Source: Isoetes taiwanensis (Eukaryota; Streptophyta; Lycopodiopsida; Isoetales; Isoetaceae). From it: a stretch of DNA of 64,000 bases. A program made the translations under genes and the position numbers. Within the stretch, counting starts at the first letter, position 1. Every line of letters starts with the position of its first letter. The DNA is taken from NCBI GenBank assembly GCA_021234155.1, contig JAJEKV010000060.1, positions 8,704,323-8,768,322 of the forward strand, in the 5' to 3' direction. The notes beneath the pieces were generated by a model. The model ran no database searches. It was not told where the DNA came from and was given only the letters and a program-made list of their open reading frames with translations. This document shows, in pieces, positions 33,363-44,657 of the stretch.

Positions 33363-34760
33363 TTCTCATATGATTCTCGATTTTTGTGCCCTGTAATACC
33401 AACTTCTGCTGGCACATTTGCAGCTGAAAGACGAGACACTAACGATACGCGACCGCTCTTATTACAAATTTAAGTCCTCGGCCCAATGACCAGCGCCCAT
33501 AACTTTCACCACTTGGAGAGATTGTTCACGCGCCAACCATGAATAAAGATACCAAACCTGTAAACAATTAACAAAATATTAGGGAAAAAAAATCAAAAAC
33601 ATAAGTTCTAAGTTAACACTTACATTTTCTCTAGGTTTCATAATCGGTTGAAGAAACAGCGCCCTTGGCTTCGAATCCTGCTCCTTTGCAGGTAAATGAC
33701 GTACGTACTGCTTGTATGTCACAATAAAATCAAGTTCATGTGTCCAAATTGGCTTCCTGAAATGTCTCTCATCAAATTTTGTGATAGTTGGCTGGTGGTT
33801 TTTACTGATTCTCTCCCCATATTTTATTATCTCGCCACCATTATCAAAACCTAATGTGATATCAACATCTAACACAGCCTTTAACTCTTTTGCACCCCTG
33901 ATACCAAACCTTGTCAAGATGTAATACGCCAACCGCTTTATACAACCAATCGAATGAGTGATTTGATGGTCAATATCTGCCAAAATATCTCGTTCTTCAG
34001 AAAAGGTTATGGCAGGAGCTTTATTCCTTGGTCGATCATAATTCCCTTCTTGTCGTGTTTTCTTTATAGCACAGATGAAAGCCTCACGGCTCTGACAAAA
34101 GATAGGATCCTCTTGTATATCAAATGGATACTCACGTATCCCTGTTTCTGCCTGAACTCTCTCCCTCTCCCTTCTGACTATCCTACCTATACCTCGAAAC
34201 AAGCAACTTAACCTAACAAAATATAGAACATTAAAATATGCTACAGAAAAATGAAAATTAAAAAAAAAGGAGACACTTACGATGCAGGTGGATATAATTT
34301 CCCATTCTTTTTCTTGGCCTACAAAAACAATATTATGTTAGAATCTAAATTTCAGAAAAGAATTTAGAAATCTGCAACAGAATAATAAGGTACAGAAAAT
34401 TACCTGAAGCATAAAACGTGTTAAAAGCTCGTTCAGCCTCCTCAAGGGAAGTTTTTCAACTGGCACACCAACATCAAAATTAAACGCTTTTCTCCACTCG
34501 TCAAATCTACCTCTTGCCCACTTGTTAGCACTCTTTGAGCGCTCCCGACCACCTGCCAAAGCATCTGCAAGGAGATCTTCATCCAGAGGAATCCAATCAT
34601 CCTTTGGAGCTTCCTCATCTTCGGCATCTAATCCATCACCAAGTTCATCCAGAATTTCCTGACGTTCTTCAACATCCATGGGACTGCTAGGAACTTCTAT
34701 ACCAGAATCCTCATTGCCCTCTAAGTCTCCACCACACAAATTAAAAGACGGTTTTGCCAT
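33363..34760 (-). CDS. Crypton-like tyrosine recombinase (DUF3504-type), spliced, partial or decayed at 3' end
   Basis: Exons on the minus strand: 34760-34404, 34318-34281, 34212-33624, 33557-33363, all with GT-AG sites; the first three join in frame (328 codons). The start ATG follows an acceptor-like CTACTCAG, giving MAKPSFNLCGGDLEGNEDSG, then an acidic N-terminus. SKSANKWARGRFDEWRKAF and LPLRRLNELLTRFMLQ followed by KKKNGKLYPPAS match the SAM-like core-binding region of DUF3504 proteins. The catalytic part has NIQEDPIF-like IQEDPIFC, then YYILTRFGIRGAKELKAV with the candidate catalytic Arg near 33898, and ERISKNHQ. Exon 4 has VWYLYSW, then in shifted frames NKSGRVSLVSRL (second Arg) and VGITGHKNRESYEK (candidate His at 33386-33388). 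The last Tyr is not seen. Exon 4 holds at least one frameshift. In the family this enzyme cuts and joins DNA for Crypton transposition, or is domesticated (ZMYM2, KIAA1958). Family call from memory of motifs. Confidence 0.65.
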
Positions 34761-35580
34761 ACTGAGTAGTAGAAAAACAAGAATCAAATTCCTAAAATTC
34801 CAAACCATATTCAATATCTTAGAGTGCTGCTACACCTGCATGCAGGATCTTCAATACCCTGCAACACAGAAAAGCCAAGATATATATGTCAAAGACCTTG
34901 GTATAAAACTTCAATAAAGATTTGTGTAAAAAATAGGATGCTTACCTTGAAAATTATGTCACAGATTCTTCGGAAGACTATAATCGAACTCTAGAGCGAC
35001 AGAACAGACTGAAACCCTGTCAAAAAGGTTATGGTTAGTAAATAAAACATTAAAGATAGAAAAAAGAAACAAAACAAATGCTGCATTACTTAGCTGCAAG
35101 ACTCCAAGCGACTGTAGATAAGAAATCCAGCAAAAGAAGACTGTAGGCAGATGCATGCAGCAAAAAAACTGTTCAAGATTAACAGATGAAGCCTCCAGGC
35201 GACTCCGCACCACTCATCGAAGAAATCCAAAGAAAAGAAGACGTAGGCGATGAATGCAAAGCAAAATACTTGCTCAAGATTAACAGATGAAGCCTCCAGG
35301 CGACTTCAGACCACTCCAGACGAAAAATGCTTCACAAAATCACTCCCAAAATAGTCTCCAAAGCCCTAAAATACCTGCACAGAAACAAAAAAATGATTAC
35401 GGCATCAAAACATAAGAAAAATTAAAAAAAAAATCGATAAACATGAGCATTACCATGGAGCGCCTCCGCCGGACATTACTCTAGGTCAAAATGCGCGATG
35501 GCGCCGGAGATCGCCATCGCTGAAGCTTGGAAACAGAGAGAGAGAAGTTCGCCGGAGAGAAAAGGAATTTTTCCACGTCA
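34761..35580 (-). other. Leader region of the recombinase gene, with probable 5' UTR introns
   Basis: An acceptor-like CTACTCAG ends at 34762 before the ATG, implying at least one upstream leader exon. Near 35520-35440 a TCTCTCTC-rich stretch, a short uORF (MAISGAIAHFDLE then stop) and CCATG|GTAATG suggest a plant-type first exon and donor. A segment of about 50 bp (AGATTAACAGATGAAGCCTC) is duplicated at 35178 and 35278. All inferred from appearance. Confidence 0.35.
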
Positions 35581-35629
35581 GAAAATTTCTTTTAAGTGAA
35601 CTGCCACGTCATCGCCAGAAATTTTTACA

Positions 35630-35766
35630 GAAACGTAATCCCGGCAAGTGGTGATTACGTTTGTTAATTTCCGGCGGTCGGGATTCCGCCGGAAAATATT
35701 CTCGGCGGAGCCGCCAGCCTCGGCGACCGCCGAGGCCGGCGGGTTCCATGAGAATATTTTCCCGCC
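35630..35766. repeat. GC-rich nested hairpins
   Basis: GGAAAATATTCTC at 35691-35703 pairs with GAGAATATTTTCC at 35750-35762, enclosing GCCTCGGCGACCGCCGAGGC, itself a hairpin. A second small hairpin, CGTAATC.CGGCAAGTGGTGATTACG, precedes it at about 35635. It could be an end structure of a mobile element carrying the recombinase gene. Confidence 0.65.
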
Positions 35767-37500
35767 TAATCCTCCCCCCGAAATTATCTAATACATAATC
35801 TAGAAAAGTTGTAGAGTGGGCTAGTTTTCAAATGGTTTTGGTAATACAGGTTGTTAAGATTTTTATATTGGCCAATATTTTATCCAAAAGCTTATGGTAT
35901 TTAGTATTTGGCTTGAGATTACTGATGTCAATTGATGCCTCGAAGTTAGAAGTCGACCAATACTTTTGAACGATTTAGAACTTTCGTTGTTTTCCGTAAT
36001 TCCACTAACAGCATTAATTAAGCATCATGTTTTGCTTCGGCAGATGATGTGAATGCTATGAACAGCCGCTTTGTTCTCGAATGATCCATCTATGGTGGCT
36101 ATGATTAGCCAGACCAAATCGACCTTCTCAAGGTAGATCAGAAAGGGGCCAGATTTAAGGCCAATTATAGGGAGGTCGGATTTGTTAAGAAGAGTGCAAA
36201 CTTTTATTATTTGTTTTAGAGTTTCTGTATTATCTTTTCTAAAGAAACCCTTCCTGTATTAATGTAGTCTTTGCACAAATTCAATGTTCCTTTCTTTAGT
36301 CTTGTTCTTCAACATAATGTGAGTTTGAATCTCATGCCTACTTTTTGTGATAACTTTTTTATTGCAGAGATAATGCCAGCCTGCTAGTTATTGCCAGAAA
36401 TATATGAATGAAGCAAAGTCATTCTTTTGCTTGTCCCCCAATTGGATATTACGTGGACCCATCATTCAATGGTCCATACCACTTATTTGCCCACATTAGC
36501 AATTTTATTCGCATATTGCATACTTGTTCTTATAGGGAAGGTTATTCTCCATTTTGCTTGACCTCCCAAATCGGATGATGAGACGCGGACCCATCATTCC
36601 AGTGGTCCATGCCTATTATTTGGCCACATCAGCCATTTTGATGCCTTTTGGATGTGCTCAGGTTCACCCCTTGGGGGGCTCCAAGCTCTTTGAACCATTG
36701 TGTGTATATAGTGCATTTAGCTTTTGGTTCAATCCATTTAGTATGGCCTTAATTTATTACAATAGACAACTCAAGTTTGGTTTCTGGCAACCATGCATTA
36801 TACTTCTAATAATTTACTCAATGAAACAAGGTGCCACGCACGGAGGGTTGCCCTCCATGGCCGGAGGATGAAGTGGCTTAAATCATAGTTCAAAGTCATA
36901 TTTTGACAATCAATTCAAAACCATAACCCCGAACATTTAGAAACGAAATCCTCTGTAGCCAACGAGCTACCTTTATCTTCCAAAATGCAGCTAAAGAGTT
37001 TAGCAACCTGTGAAATAAAGAACACACGAATTTTAGAACTATAAAATATACGGGGCTATTTGGGAAAATATTTAAAATTTAAGGGCATTTTGGGAGTTTT
37101 AAAAATACGAAGGGCTTTTTGGGAATTAAGTCAAGGAAGGAAGTCAAAATAATGTGAACTTCAAGCTTGGTCTCGCCTTCAAGTCTTCTAAAATTTGAAC
37201 CCAGTATCAACTACAAATATGAAGGTTTTTCCAAAAAATTTAGAAGCGAGGCCACATATGAGATTTTTGTGAAGTGGACTTGGTGGCAAAGGGAACTAGT
37301 GTCTGGCTTTACCCAGTGCATTGACCATTAGTGTGACGGTTCACAATCAAAAGAGCCTCAATCCTTTATTACATATGCACAGAAGAACCTATAAATAGGC
37401 CATTTGACTAGATAGGTCAACAGTGTTGAAGGTCATAAATGAGTAAAAAATGTAAGGTTATTAATGTTAAGATACTGTGTGAGCGTGATTAACAAAAAAA
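35767..37500. other. No gene seen; imperfect direct duplication at 36430-36640
   Basis: GGACCCATCATTCAATGGTCCAT at 36457 recurs as GGACCCATCATTCCAGTGGTCC at 36588, each followed by TTATTTG.CCACAT.AGC. Nothing else supports a gene. Confidence 0.45.
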
Positions 37501-37612
37501 CCAGTCCAGGTAGGGAAATTTCCAATCCATGTTTCTTCACAAGTCATACAATCTCAGTAGAATAGCATGAGGTTCAAAACCTTGCAGTCTTAGCTAGTAG
37601 TCATAAGAACAG
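37501..37612 (-). repeat. Copy 1 of a 110-bp dispersed segment
   Basis: CCAGTCCAGGTAGGGAAATT to ATGAGGTTCAAAACCTTGC and beyond matches 43132-43242 in the same orientation with few differences. On the minus strand the 43-kb copy can be read as exon-like (see there). Confidence 0.75.
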
Positions 37613-37639
37613 AGTGCCGGTAGGTTAGAAATGAGAGCG

Positions 37640-37795
37640 GCTGCCCAAAGAACAGGGCAACCGATACGCTTTCTGGCTATTAGGAGTTTGGAGCAGTTTT
37701 CGGGATATTCTTGGCATATACCGACATATACCAGGAATATGCCGAAAACCCATATAAGCAAGGGATTGCCCCCCTAGGGGCAACCAAAAAATGCT
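37640..37795. repeat. Dispersed repeat, copy 1
   Basis: ATATACCAGGAATATGCC, AAAACCCATATAA and the near-palindromic TTGCCCCCCTAGGGGCAA occur here and at 45112-45200 in the same order and orientation. Possibly a MITE; termini unclear. Confidence 0.6.
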
Positions 37796-38910
37796 CACAT
37801 GTCTCATTGGTAGTATCTTGAATCAAGATGAATTGGGATTTTTCAATATATATTCCATCTGTATTTGGACTATCATGAGGGTTTAGTATAGATAACCCTT
37901 CAACTATAATTTCTATGCTTTGTGCAAAGAATAGAACCATTTGTTGACTATTTTTTAAAGTTAACCCTTACAAGCTTACATTACTACAATTGCTAAATAC
38001 GATGGAGGTAGGCGCCTTTTGACATGACTACAAAAGAGAGAGACATTGTTATGTGTATGAAATAGATAACCTGATGCAGATAAAACCATGTACATTTTGA
38101 CGGTTTGTTTTACAAGAGGAATCCCACCACATATGTCCTTGCCCATCTTTCTCCAAGCATAATAAATTCAGAGACTTCTTTTATTTCAATCCAATGCTTA
38201 GAAGCTCCGTAAATATCTGGATCTTCGGGAGCTACAATAATTCCATCAACCTGGTGAGGAGAGCAAGAAGATTGAAAATGTTAACTTGAAATATTAAAAT
38301 GCACATGAAAGAATGTTACCTGTAGGACAAAGCCTGGGGTGCAAGGGTCATCAAAAAATAATGGCATGACAAGGAATGCGCGCGTTGAAGGAACCATTGT
38401 GAGATGGCTTCACAGCACTTATCTCTTTGATAGAAGTATAGCGTTCTCCCTATGGGTTTTGGGTTTTGATATGGTGCGTTACCGTTACCAGAGCCCATGG
38501 CTTATTGTATTTTCTTTATGGTACATTTTTGTTTTTTTCCTATATGGTTAAACAGCACAACAAAACAACAACGGATATTACTTGAGTATATTTATTCCTT
38601 CTCCCCTGATTTCTTACCTTCAACCTATAGCAAATGCTTGTTTGTGACACACGCAACATTTTTTCATTCATGTTATTGACACAGATGATCAATGTTGTGA
38701 CAAAAAATGTTATTGACACAGATGATCAACGTTCCGACAACAATTCATAGTTATATTGCTTTTATATTAAGTTGAAGATAACAAATACATTTCTCTTATT
38801 GTTGCTTCTAAAATACAGGGTGGCTTTACAATGCCCCGGACAGCCCTCAGAGAATAAGATGATCAAGTAGCCACTGGCCTTAATTGATTACAGTACAAGG
38901 ATTAATTCCA
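37796..38910. other. No gene seen
   Basis: A small duplication, TTATTGACACAGATGATCAA, occurs at about 38672 and 38710. The 3' remainder of the PPR-SMR fragment could overlap the right end. Confidence 0.35.
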
Positions 38911-40429
38911 TTAAAAACAAATTTGCAGAATGTCCATCCTCGAATCAACTTGTAAGCAAGTCTGAAAGTGGGGTATTGGCTCTTGATGTAACCCCCGCAA
39001 ACAGATGATTTTGATAACCGGGGCTTCAACCGTACATTTCGGGCCGACAAGCCCGCCTCCCATTCCACAAGGCAAATTCAAATGGTGCATTAAGCTCCAT
39101 GAGATGTCTATGTCTTGCTCTAGCAAGGGGTGGCTCTTTCTCGTGTCTCTCGCTTCCAACCTTACCCCATCTATAAACATAAAAAAGAAAAACCTTATCA
39201 ATGAGCTCAATGGTTATAGACTTCGCCAACCTGGTCTTACAATATACTTCTTACAACTAAACCAAGCAGTGTGGCTTGAGAAAAGAAGATTTTCTTACAA
39301 TATCACCATCGCATTTACACTTGGAAGATCTTCCCCACAGGCAACATGAAGTTGCATTTCACCAAGCCAAGTTGAAATAGCTGCCAGTGCTCCTCCTGTT
39401 GACATCCTACAATGCATCGCCAATGTTAAAACAAACTTAGGCAACAAACAACCACAATGGAAACCTTGACTAGTATTCAAATTCATTGATGCATTCTTAC
39501 TGTAACTATAGATTATATCATATGCATTTGCTTTTATAGAGACTTCTCCATGCTCCTTGGCAGAAAAGCTTGACAACAAAGAAACCAGAAATATCAATTT
39601 CCATAAACCTGTTATTTCTTTGCAGAGTTATATTTCATAGGCCATCAACATGGGATAAAGTATGACATCTGGACCTCACCATGAAATGAAATTTGCTTTC
39701 AATATAAGGATAGGCTTCAGAACGGCAAGTGTTTCTTCTTCCAATTTTAATGGGATTCTAGCACGTAAAACGAAGCCTTCATTAACTACGAGTGTGATAT
39801 GCCAGCACGATTTCCCATTGAAAATATTTAGTTAGCTTTTGTATGTCTTGGAAGAACCCTCTGACAAAGTCTTTTGATGAGACTCAAGAAGAGAAAGTAT
39901 CATTTGTCAGCTACAGGTCAAAAGCCACAGAACAATGTATGGCAGCCAGTCAATATCAAGCCCACTTCAACACGATGAGGCGAATTTGAAGGAGATCTTG
40001 GAAAGAATGAAAGGTATCCAGTAAATAGAAAGCATGTTTGACAGCTTTCCATTATTATTTCTACATATCTTACATGGTGGACCTGTCGATTCCATGAATG
40101 TGGTTCACTAGAAATTGAATTCTACACATTTTTCCAGATGCTTTACCAGTTTATACTAAAACTTAAAAAGATAACAGGAAGAGAAATAAAATGTATTTCT
40201 TACCTGTGCACGCTACTGATGACACCATTTCGGTCTTCCTAAATGCCTCAGAAAACATGCCAATGCGTCTTGCATCTTTGAGAACTCTAATAGCTCGTTC
40301 TTTCTGACCAAATACCCACAATGTGTCCAGCAAAGCATTAAAAAACTCCATGCTGCTCACCAGATCCTCTAGCTTCAGCATGTCAAATGCGTGTTCCATA
40401 ATTTGCCAGTTGTAATCTTTGTCATATTG
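38911..40429 (-). pseudogene. PPR-SMR protein C-terminal fragment (SVR7/pTAC2/GUN1-like family)
   Basis: Three exon blocks with GT-AG borders on the minus strand. Exon A, 40429-40204: YNWQIMEHAFDML, then FFNALLDTLWVFGQKERAIR and EAFRKTEM, the block that follows the last PPR motifs in chloroplast PPR-SMR proteins. Exon B, 39406-39299: RMSTGGALAAISTWLGEMQL and GEDLPSVNAMVI. Exon C, 39170 to about 38911: WGKVGSERHEKEPP and HLMELNAPFEFALWN, the SMR part, which then needs a frame change to continue. Near 40217 one base is missing relative to the family consensus VDVHRM, which breaks the frame before the A/B junction. No PPR repeats are found upstream. Intact relatives act in plastid gene expression or retrograde signalling. 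Broken and N-terminally truncated. Confidence 0.75.
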
Positions 40430-40464
40430 CTGTGTTTCTATTTGATTCAATGGAAAACCAACAC

Positions 40465-41081
40465 ATAACACAAACCATTAACATCCAACATATAAAAATT
40501 AAATCCCCCAACACATAACAACCAACACATAACAACCATTGACATTAACAACCAATACATAACTACCATTGACATTAATTAACACAACCATTGGGTCCAA
40601 CACATTTAAATTAAAATCCCCCTTAAACCCCCTTTGGTTTGGGTGCATATTCACACGGGGGGTGACGTAGGGCAGCGAGAGCCCTCATAATTGTATTTTG
40701 CACGTACGAAATCAACACCATATAGTATTCTGCTTGAAATCTTATAGTATTTTGCGAATCTTGTTATACAGTATAGCAAATTTTGTACTTGCATACCCCA
40801 CAAACGAGGAACTTTACGTACGGTGTAGATTAAGGAATAAGGGGTGAATATGCCTATCCAACAACTCTCGTTGCCCGGAGTCACCCCCCGTGTGAATATG
40901 CACCCAAACCAAAGGGGGTTTAAGGGGGATTTTAATTTAAATGTGTTGGACCCAATGGTTGTGTTAATTAATGTCAATGGTAGTTATGTATTGGTTGTTA
41001 ATATCAATGGTTGTTATGTGTTGGTTGTTATGTGTTGGGGGATTTAATTTTTATATGTTGGATGTTAATGGTTTGTGTTAT
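40465..41081. mobile_element. Non-autonomous element with ~210-bp terminal inverted repeats (617 bp)
   Basis: 40465-40681 and 40862-41081 are near-perfect inverted copies, beginning ATAACACAAACCATTAACAT and including GGGTGCATATTCACACGGGG on one side with its inverse on the other. A spacer of about 180 bp separates them. It sits about 35 bp beyond PPR-SMR exon A, in what would be the upstream intron. No coding region. I could not define a target duplication, so the class (MULE-like long-TIR or foldback) is open. Confidence 0.85.
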
Positions 41082-41522
41082 CATCCCCCCCGGCGTGACA
41101 AAAATTTTAGAATTCAAACCAGAAAAAAACTAGAATTCATTTGAAGCTTTCATCACCTGTAGCTTTTGAATTTCATCACAATAAAACAAATAGAACATAA
41201 GTAAAAGTTACCATAAAGATAGAGCAGATTGATCCCATTGAAAGTCATAAAGTTTGCAACATCCATACACAAACATTTTTCAACTGGAATTTAACAGCAG
41301 CCTTTGGCCTCCATGGATTCTTGTGGTGAAAAACCAAAGTGGTAAACTTTTCTGCTTGTTAGCACAAGGATCTAGAAGTCTTGGAATTTGCTTAATAACT
41401 GCCTCAAAATCTAAAAATGCATGGTAATTTTTTGCAAGCTTCATTCGGAATGAGCCATGAAACAATATCCAATAGCGCAATCCTGTATTAATCAGCTGGT
41501 AGGATGTGAAAGCCTACCAAAC
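41082..41522. other. No gene recognised
   Basis: Minus-strand frame 41480-41280 has no family signature. Confidence 0.35.
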
Positions 41523-42045
41523 CCGGCCGAAAAATTGCTGTTTTAGCATAGATAACTTAACCAAACATATCCATATCATACACTATCAAAAAGATCTCGG
41601 ATAGAGCTTTTCAACGCAATAAAAATCATCTGAAACAGAGGCTCTGGATCAAAAGTTATGATAAGAAATGTGTTGCCGGCGGGGAAACTGCACTACATGT
41701 GCCCTTCAAGCCCTTCATGTGCCCAACCCGGCCGAAAAATTGTTGTTTTAGCATAGATAACTTAACCAAACATATCCATATCATACACTATCAAAAAGAT
41801 CTCGGAGAGAGCTTTCCAACGCAATAAAAATCATCTGAAACAGAGCTTTGGATCAAAAGTTATGATAAGAAATGTGTTGCCGGCGGGGAAACTGCACTAC
41901 ATGCGCCCTTCAAGCCCTTCATGTGCCCATTATGCACCACACACACAAAAAGAGGGCTTTTGTTGTGAGCCATTGGTTGTTGACCATTATGCACCACACG
42001 CACAAAAAAAGGGCTTTTGTTGTGAGCCATTGGTTGTTGACCATT
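41523..42045. repeat. Tandem duplications of ~205 bp and ~56 bp
   Basis: A unit starting ACCCGGCCGAAAAATTG at 41521 is repeated at 41727 almost unchanged over about 205 bp. A second unit, ATTATGCACCACAC.CACAAA, is repeated at 41929 and 41985. Confidence 0.9.
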
Positions 42046-43131
42046 GAAAAAAAAAAGGCTAAAATCAATGGCTCAGAAATGGTGCACTCTAGATGTACGC
42101 ATTATTACATCCATTTGAATACATCACGAAATCATAGGAAAATCTTAGTGAAAAGCGTACAAAAACACAAAGAAAACTCCCTATTATTATGCTACATATT
42201 CCAAGGATAATGAGTTCCAAAATACCACTTCTAACAAATACCAGCCTGTTTTACTACTTGATGCACTGAAAGACATAACTAGAACTAAACTAACAAATAA
42301 CAAATTGAAATGATTAAAGGACTCACCTTAGATTATGCTAGACGTACGAGTTGGATTGATTGAAAGGGGCCGAATTTTCCAGACAGATTTAGCACAAACC
42401 AAAATAAGAATCATCAAATTAGGATTGATGCCTTACCTGAGAAAGAAAGCCAAAATGGATACTTGATTCTAATGCAAAATGAGACACGAAAACTTTGGCA
42501 GGCAGCATTGTGCAAACTACAATTTTTCTCTGCATCTGGGCATAGATTTCTACTTCAGCTAATATGGAGCAACATACCGTCCAGAATCAAAGACTTTATG
42601 ACCAAAATCTGTTTTTTGTCTGATCTGTCTGCAAACAACTGCCATATCCCACTGCCAAATCTCTATGCTAGGATGTACACTACCCTACAATATGTGAACC
42701 TTGACTCAGGTCGATCAGTCAGGAGGATTTGACTAATGTAATGCCACTTTTGCAAAAAACCTCTAAGCCCTAATACGACCATTTTGTCCCTTACCATATA
42801 TGAAGAATTTCAAATTTATTTTATCTAAAGAGCGTTCACTAAGGATATGGGAGCTGGGTTTTTGTTTCTGCAAGAATCTAAGCAGATAAAAACTTCCGGT
42901 GACATAAGGATTGGACTGCTTACCCCATTGCTAGACAATGTTCATGAAATGACAATAGAGCAGAAATGGAAAAGAACCTACCTCGCTAATGTAGTACGGC
43001 TTTCCCTGTTGATCAAGTCACAGAATACAGAGAGCGCTCTAGTAACAACCCTTGCACAGAAGAACTCCAGGAGCTAAGGCTGATTCGCCTCTTCTTTTAG
43101 TCATCTGCCATGTCAAGTCCCTGTCCGGCTC
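42046..43131. other. No gene recognised
   Basis: Plus-strand frames at 42463-42732 and 42847-43077 lack family features. Confidence 0.35.
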
Positions 43132-43242
43132 CAGTCCAGGTAGGGAAATTTCCAATGCATGTTTCTTCACAAGTCTTACAATCCTGTAGAACAGCATGAG
43201 GTTCAAAAACTTGCAGTCTTAGCTAGTAGTCACAAGAGAATC
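43132..43242 (-). repeat. Copy 2 of the 110-bp dispersed segment, exon-like on the minus strand
   Basis: After an acceptor-like TTCTACAG the minus strand reads IVRLVKKHALEISLPGLEP and then DRDLTW beyond the repeat. The protein is not recognised. The same segment at 37501-37612 has diverged or been truncated. It might be an exon of a gene duplicated with its surroundings. Confidence 0.4.
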
Positions 43243-43451
43243 CTATGTATTATTCTTCGTTTAAGCAGAAAAAGGAACAAGAAAATCCAAACAGAAAGAG
43301 ATGCTCTTCTTGACAGGAAAGGAATGCCAATTCTAATAAACTTTATTATGTGGATCTTTAACTGTCATTTCAATAATCATTGAATCAATAATCGTGGTAC
43401 CCCATACATAGCATTCCATTATTGAAAGAAGGATGCAGAACGTGCATTTAC

Positions 43452-43542
43452 CTGTCCCAATTTAATTTCACCACGTCTTGGATTGAAAAGAACATGGGTA
43501 TTCGCCACTATGAGACGTCTATATCCTTTGTCTGAATGCTTT
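43452..43542 (-). pseudogene. Single exon of a CCR4-like endonuclease/exonuclease/phosphatase gene
   Basis: Between an acceptor (TTTCATAG) and a donor (GGACAG|GTAAAT), the minus strand reads KHSDKGYRRLIVANTHVLFN then PRRGEIKLGQ. This is the conserved LxVxNTHxLFNPxRGxxKLGQ exon of plant CCR4-homologue deadenylases and related EEP-fold phosphodiesterases. I found neither the preceding nor the following exons nearby, so this is most likely an isolated gene fragment; distant exons cannot be excluded. Confidence 0.65.
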
Positions 43543-43734
43543 CTATGAAACAAACATGAATGAATGCCTTTTAGAAAGTTAGAAATAATAGTGAATGTAC
43601 TCTGTGAAAAACGAATACCCTCTGGGAGGTTAGATGTAATCTGTAGTAGTTAGATGTTTCCACTCAGGTTATCAGGTGTATCGAAAGGATTTCAAAAATC
43701 TGCTTCCTTGAATAAAGAACTGGAGGAAAAGGTT

Positions 43735-44600
43735 TATGAGTAACATTTTTGCAGCGCCGCTCAATGCATTGCTTGGAAAGGAGATTCAAGAAAACCCCAA
43801 GACAACCTTATCAAAAGATTCTTTAGTTTTTATCCACAATGGGCTTCAACAGAGCTCAGCAGATGCTATAGGTCTACATGGAAGCTACTGCAGATCAATC
43901 ATACAGGAAGAGCAGACAATCTCATTCATGACATTAATCAAAGCTTCACATTTATTTCTGGTATGACACACTTGGATCTGTTACATTTTTGCTTGGGTTT
44001 GAAAATTTGACAAATAAACAAGGATCCAAATGCAGACATATTTACAGAAACCGTTAGCTAGATTCAATAATTAGCTAAAACGAAAAATTTATGTCCAAGC
44101 ATTGTAAACTAAAATGAACAAAAGCATCTAATGGTATTTCTAGATTTTAGTTAGGTGGACTAGAGATGAAATGTGCTATCATAATGAACTTTCACTTCCA
44201 TTTTAGTTTAAAAAGGGTAAAAAAGGGCTTAAAAGAGATTACTTCCTCAAACCAGCTATGCAGCCACACATAGGATCAAATAGGCAGGAAACAATCAAAT
44301 GCAGGAGTAGACTCTTGCTAGCTCCACTTAGAAGATAAAGAATTAATGTACCTATTGGTTCCATAGTCGATAAGATCTCTAGTATAAATTACAAGAATTA
44401 TTGTTCATAATGTTTACTAATTAGCCATCAGTTTCTACCCAGCTAATCCGGCAATCAAACAAAGATGAATCCAACCATTCATCTGGGATGACTTATCTTT
44501 GGCCCTACCAAAAGCTGACAAGTTGAATTAAAAACAAATCAAATTACTATGATCTGTCCCATTCAATACAACATCGTGAACTTCATGCATAACCAAAAGG
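43735..44600. other. No gene recognised
   Basis: A plus-strand frame at 43736-43966 (76 aa) has no family signature; the rest is AT-rich. Confidence 0.35.
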
Positions 44601-44607
44601 AACTTAC

Positions 44608-44657
44608 GCAGCTCTTGTAGGCTCAGCCTCAACACTAGTTACACTGCCTCCAGCCAT
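44608..44657 (-). other. Possible first coding exon (MAGGSVTSVEAEPTRA)
   Basis: A minus-strand ATG at 44657-44655 opens a frame ending at a strong donor, GCTGC|GTAAGTT. It could start a gene whose later exons include the CCR4-like exon, but frames and missing intermediates prevent confirmation. Confidence 0.25.
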
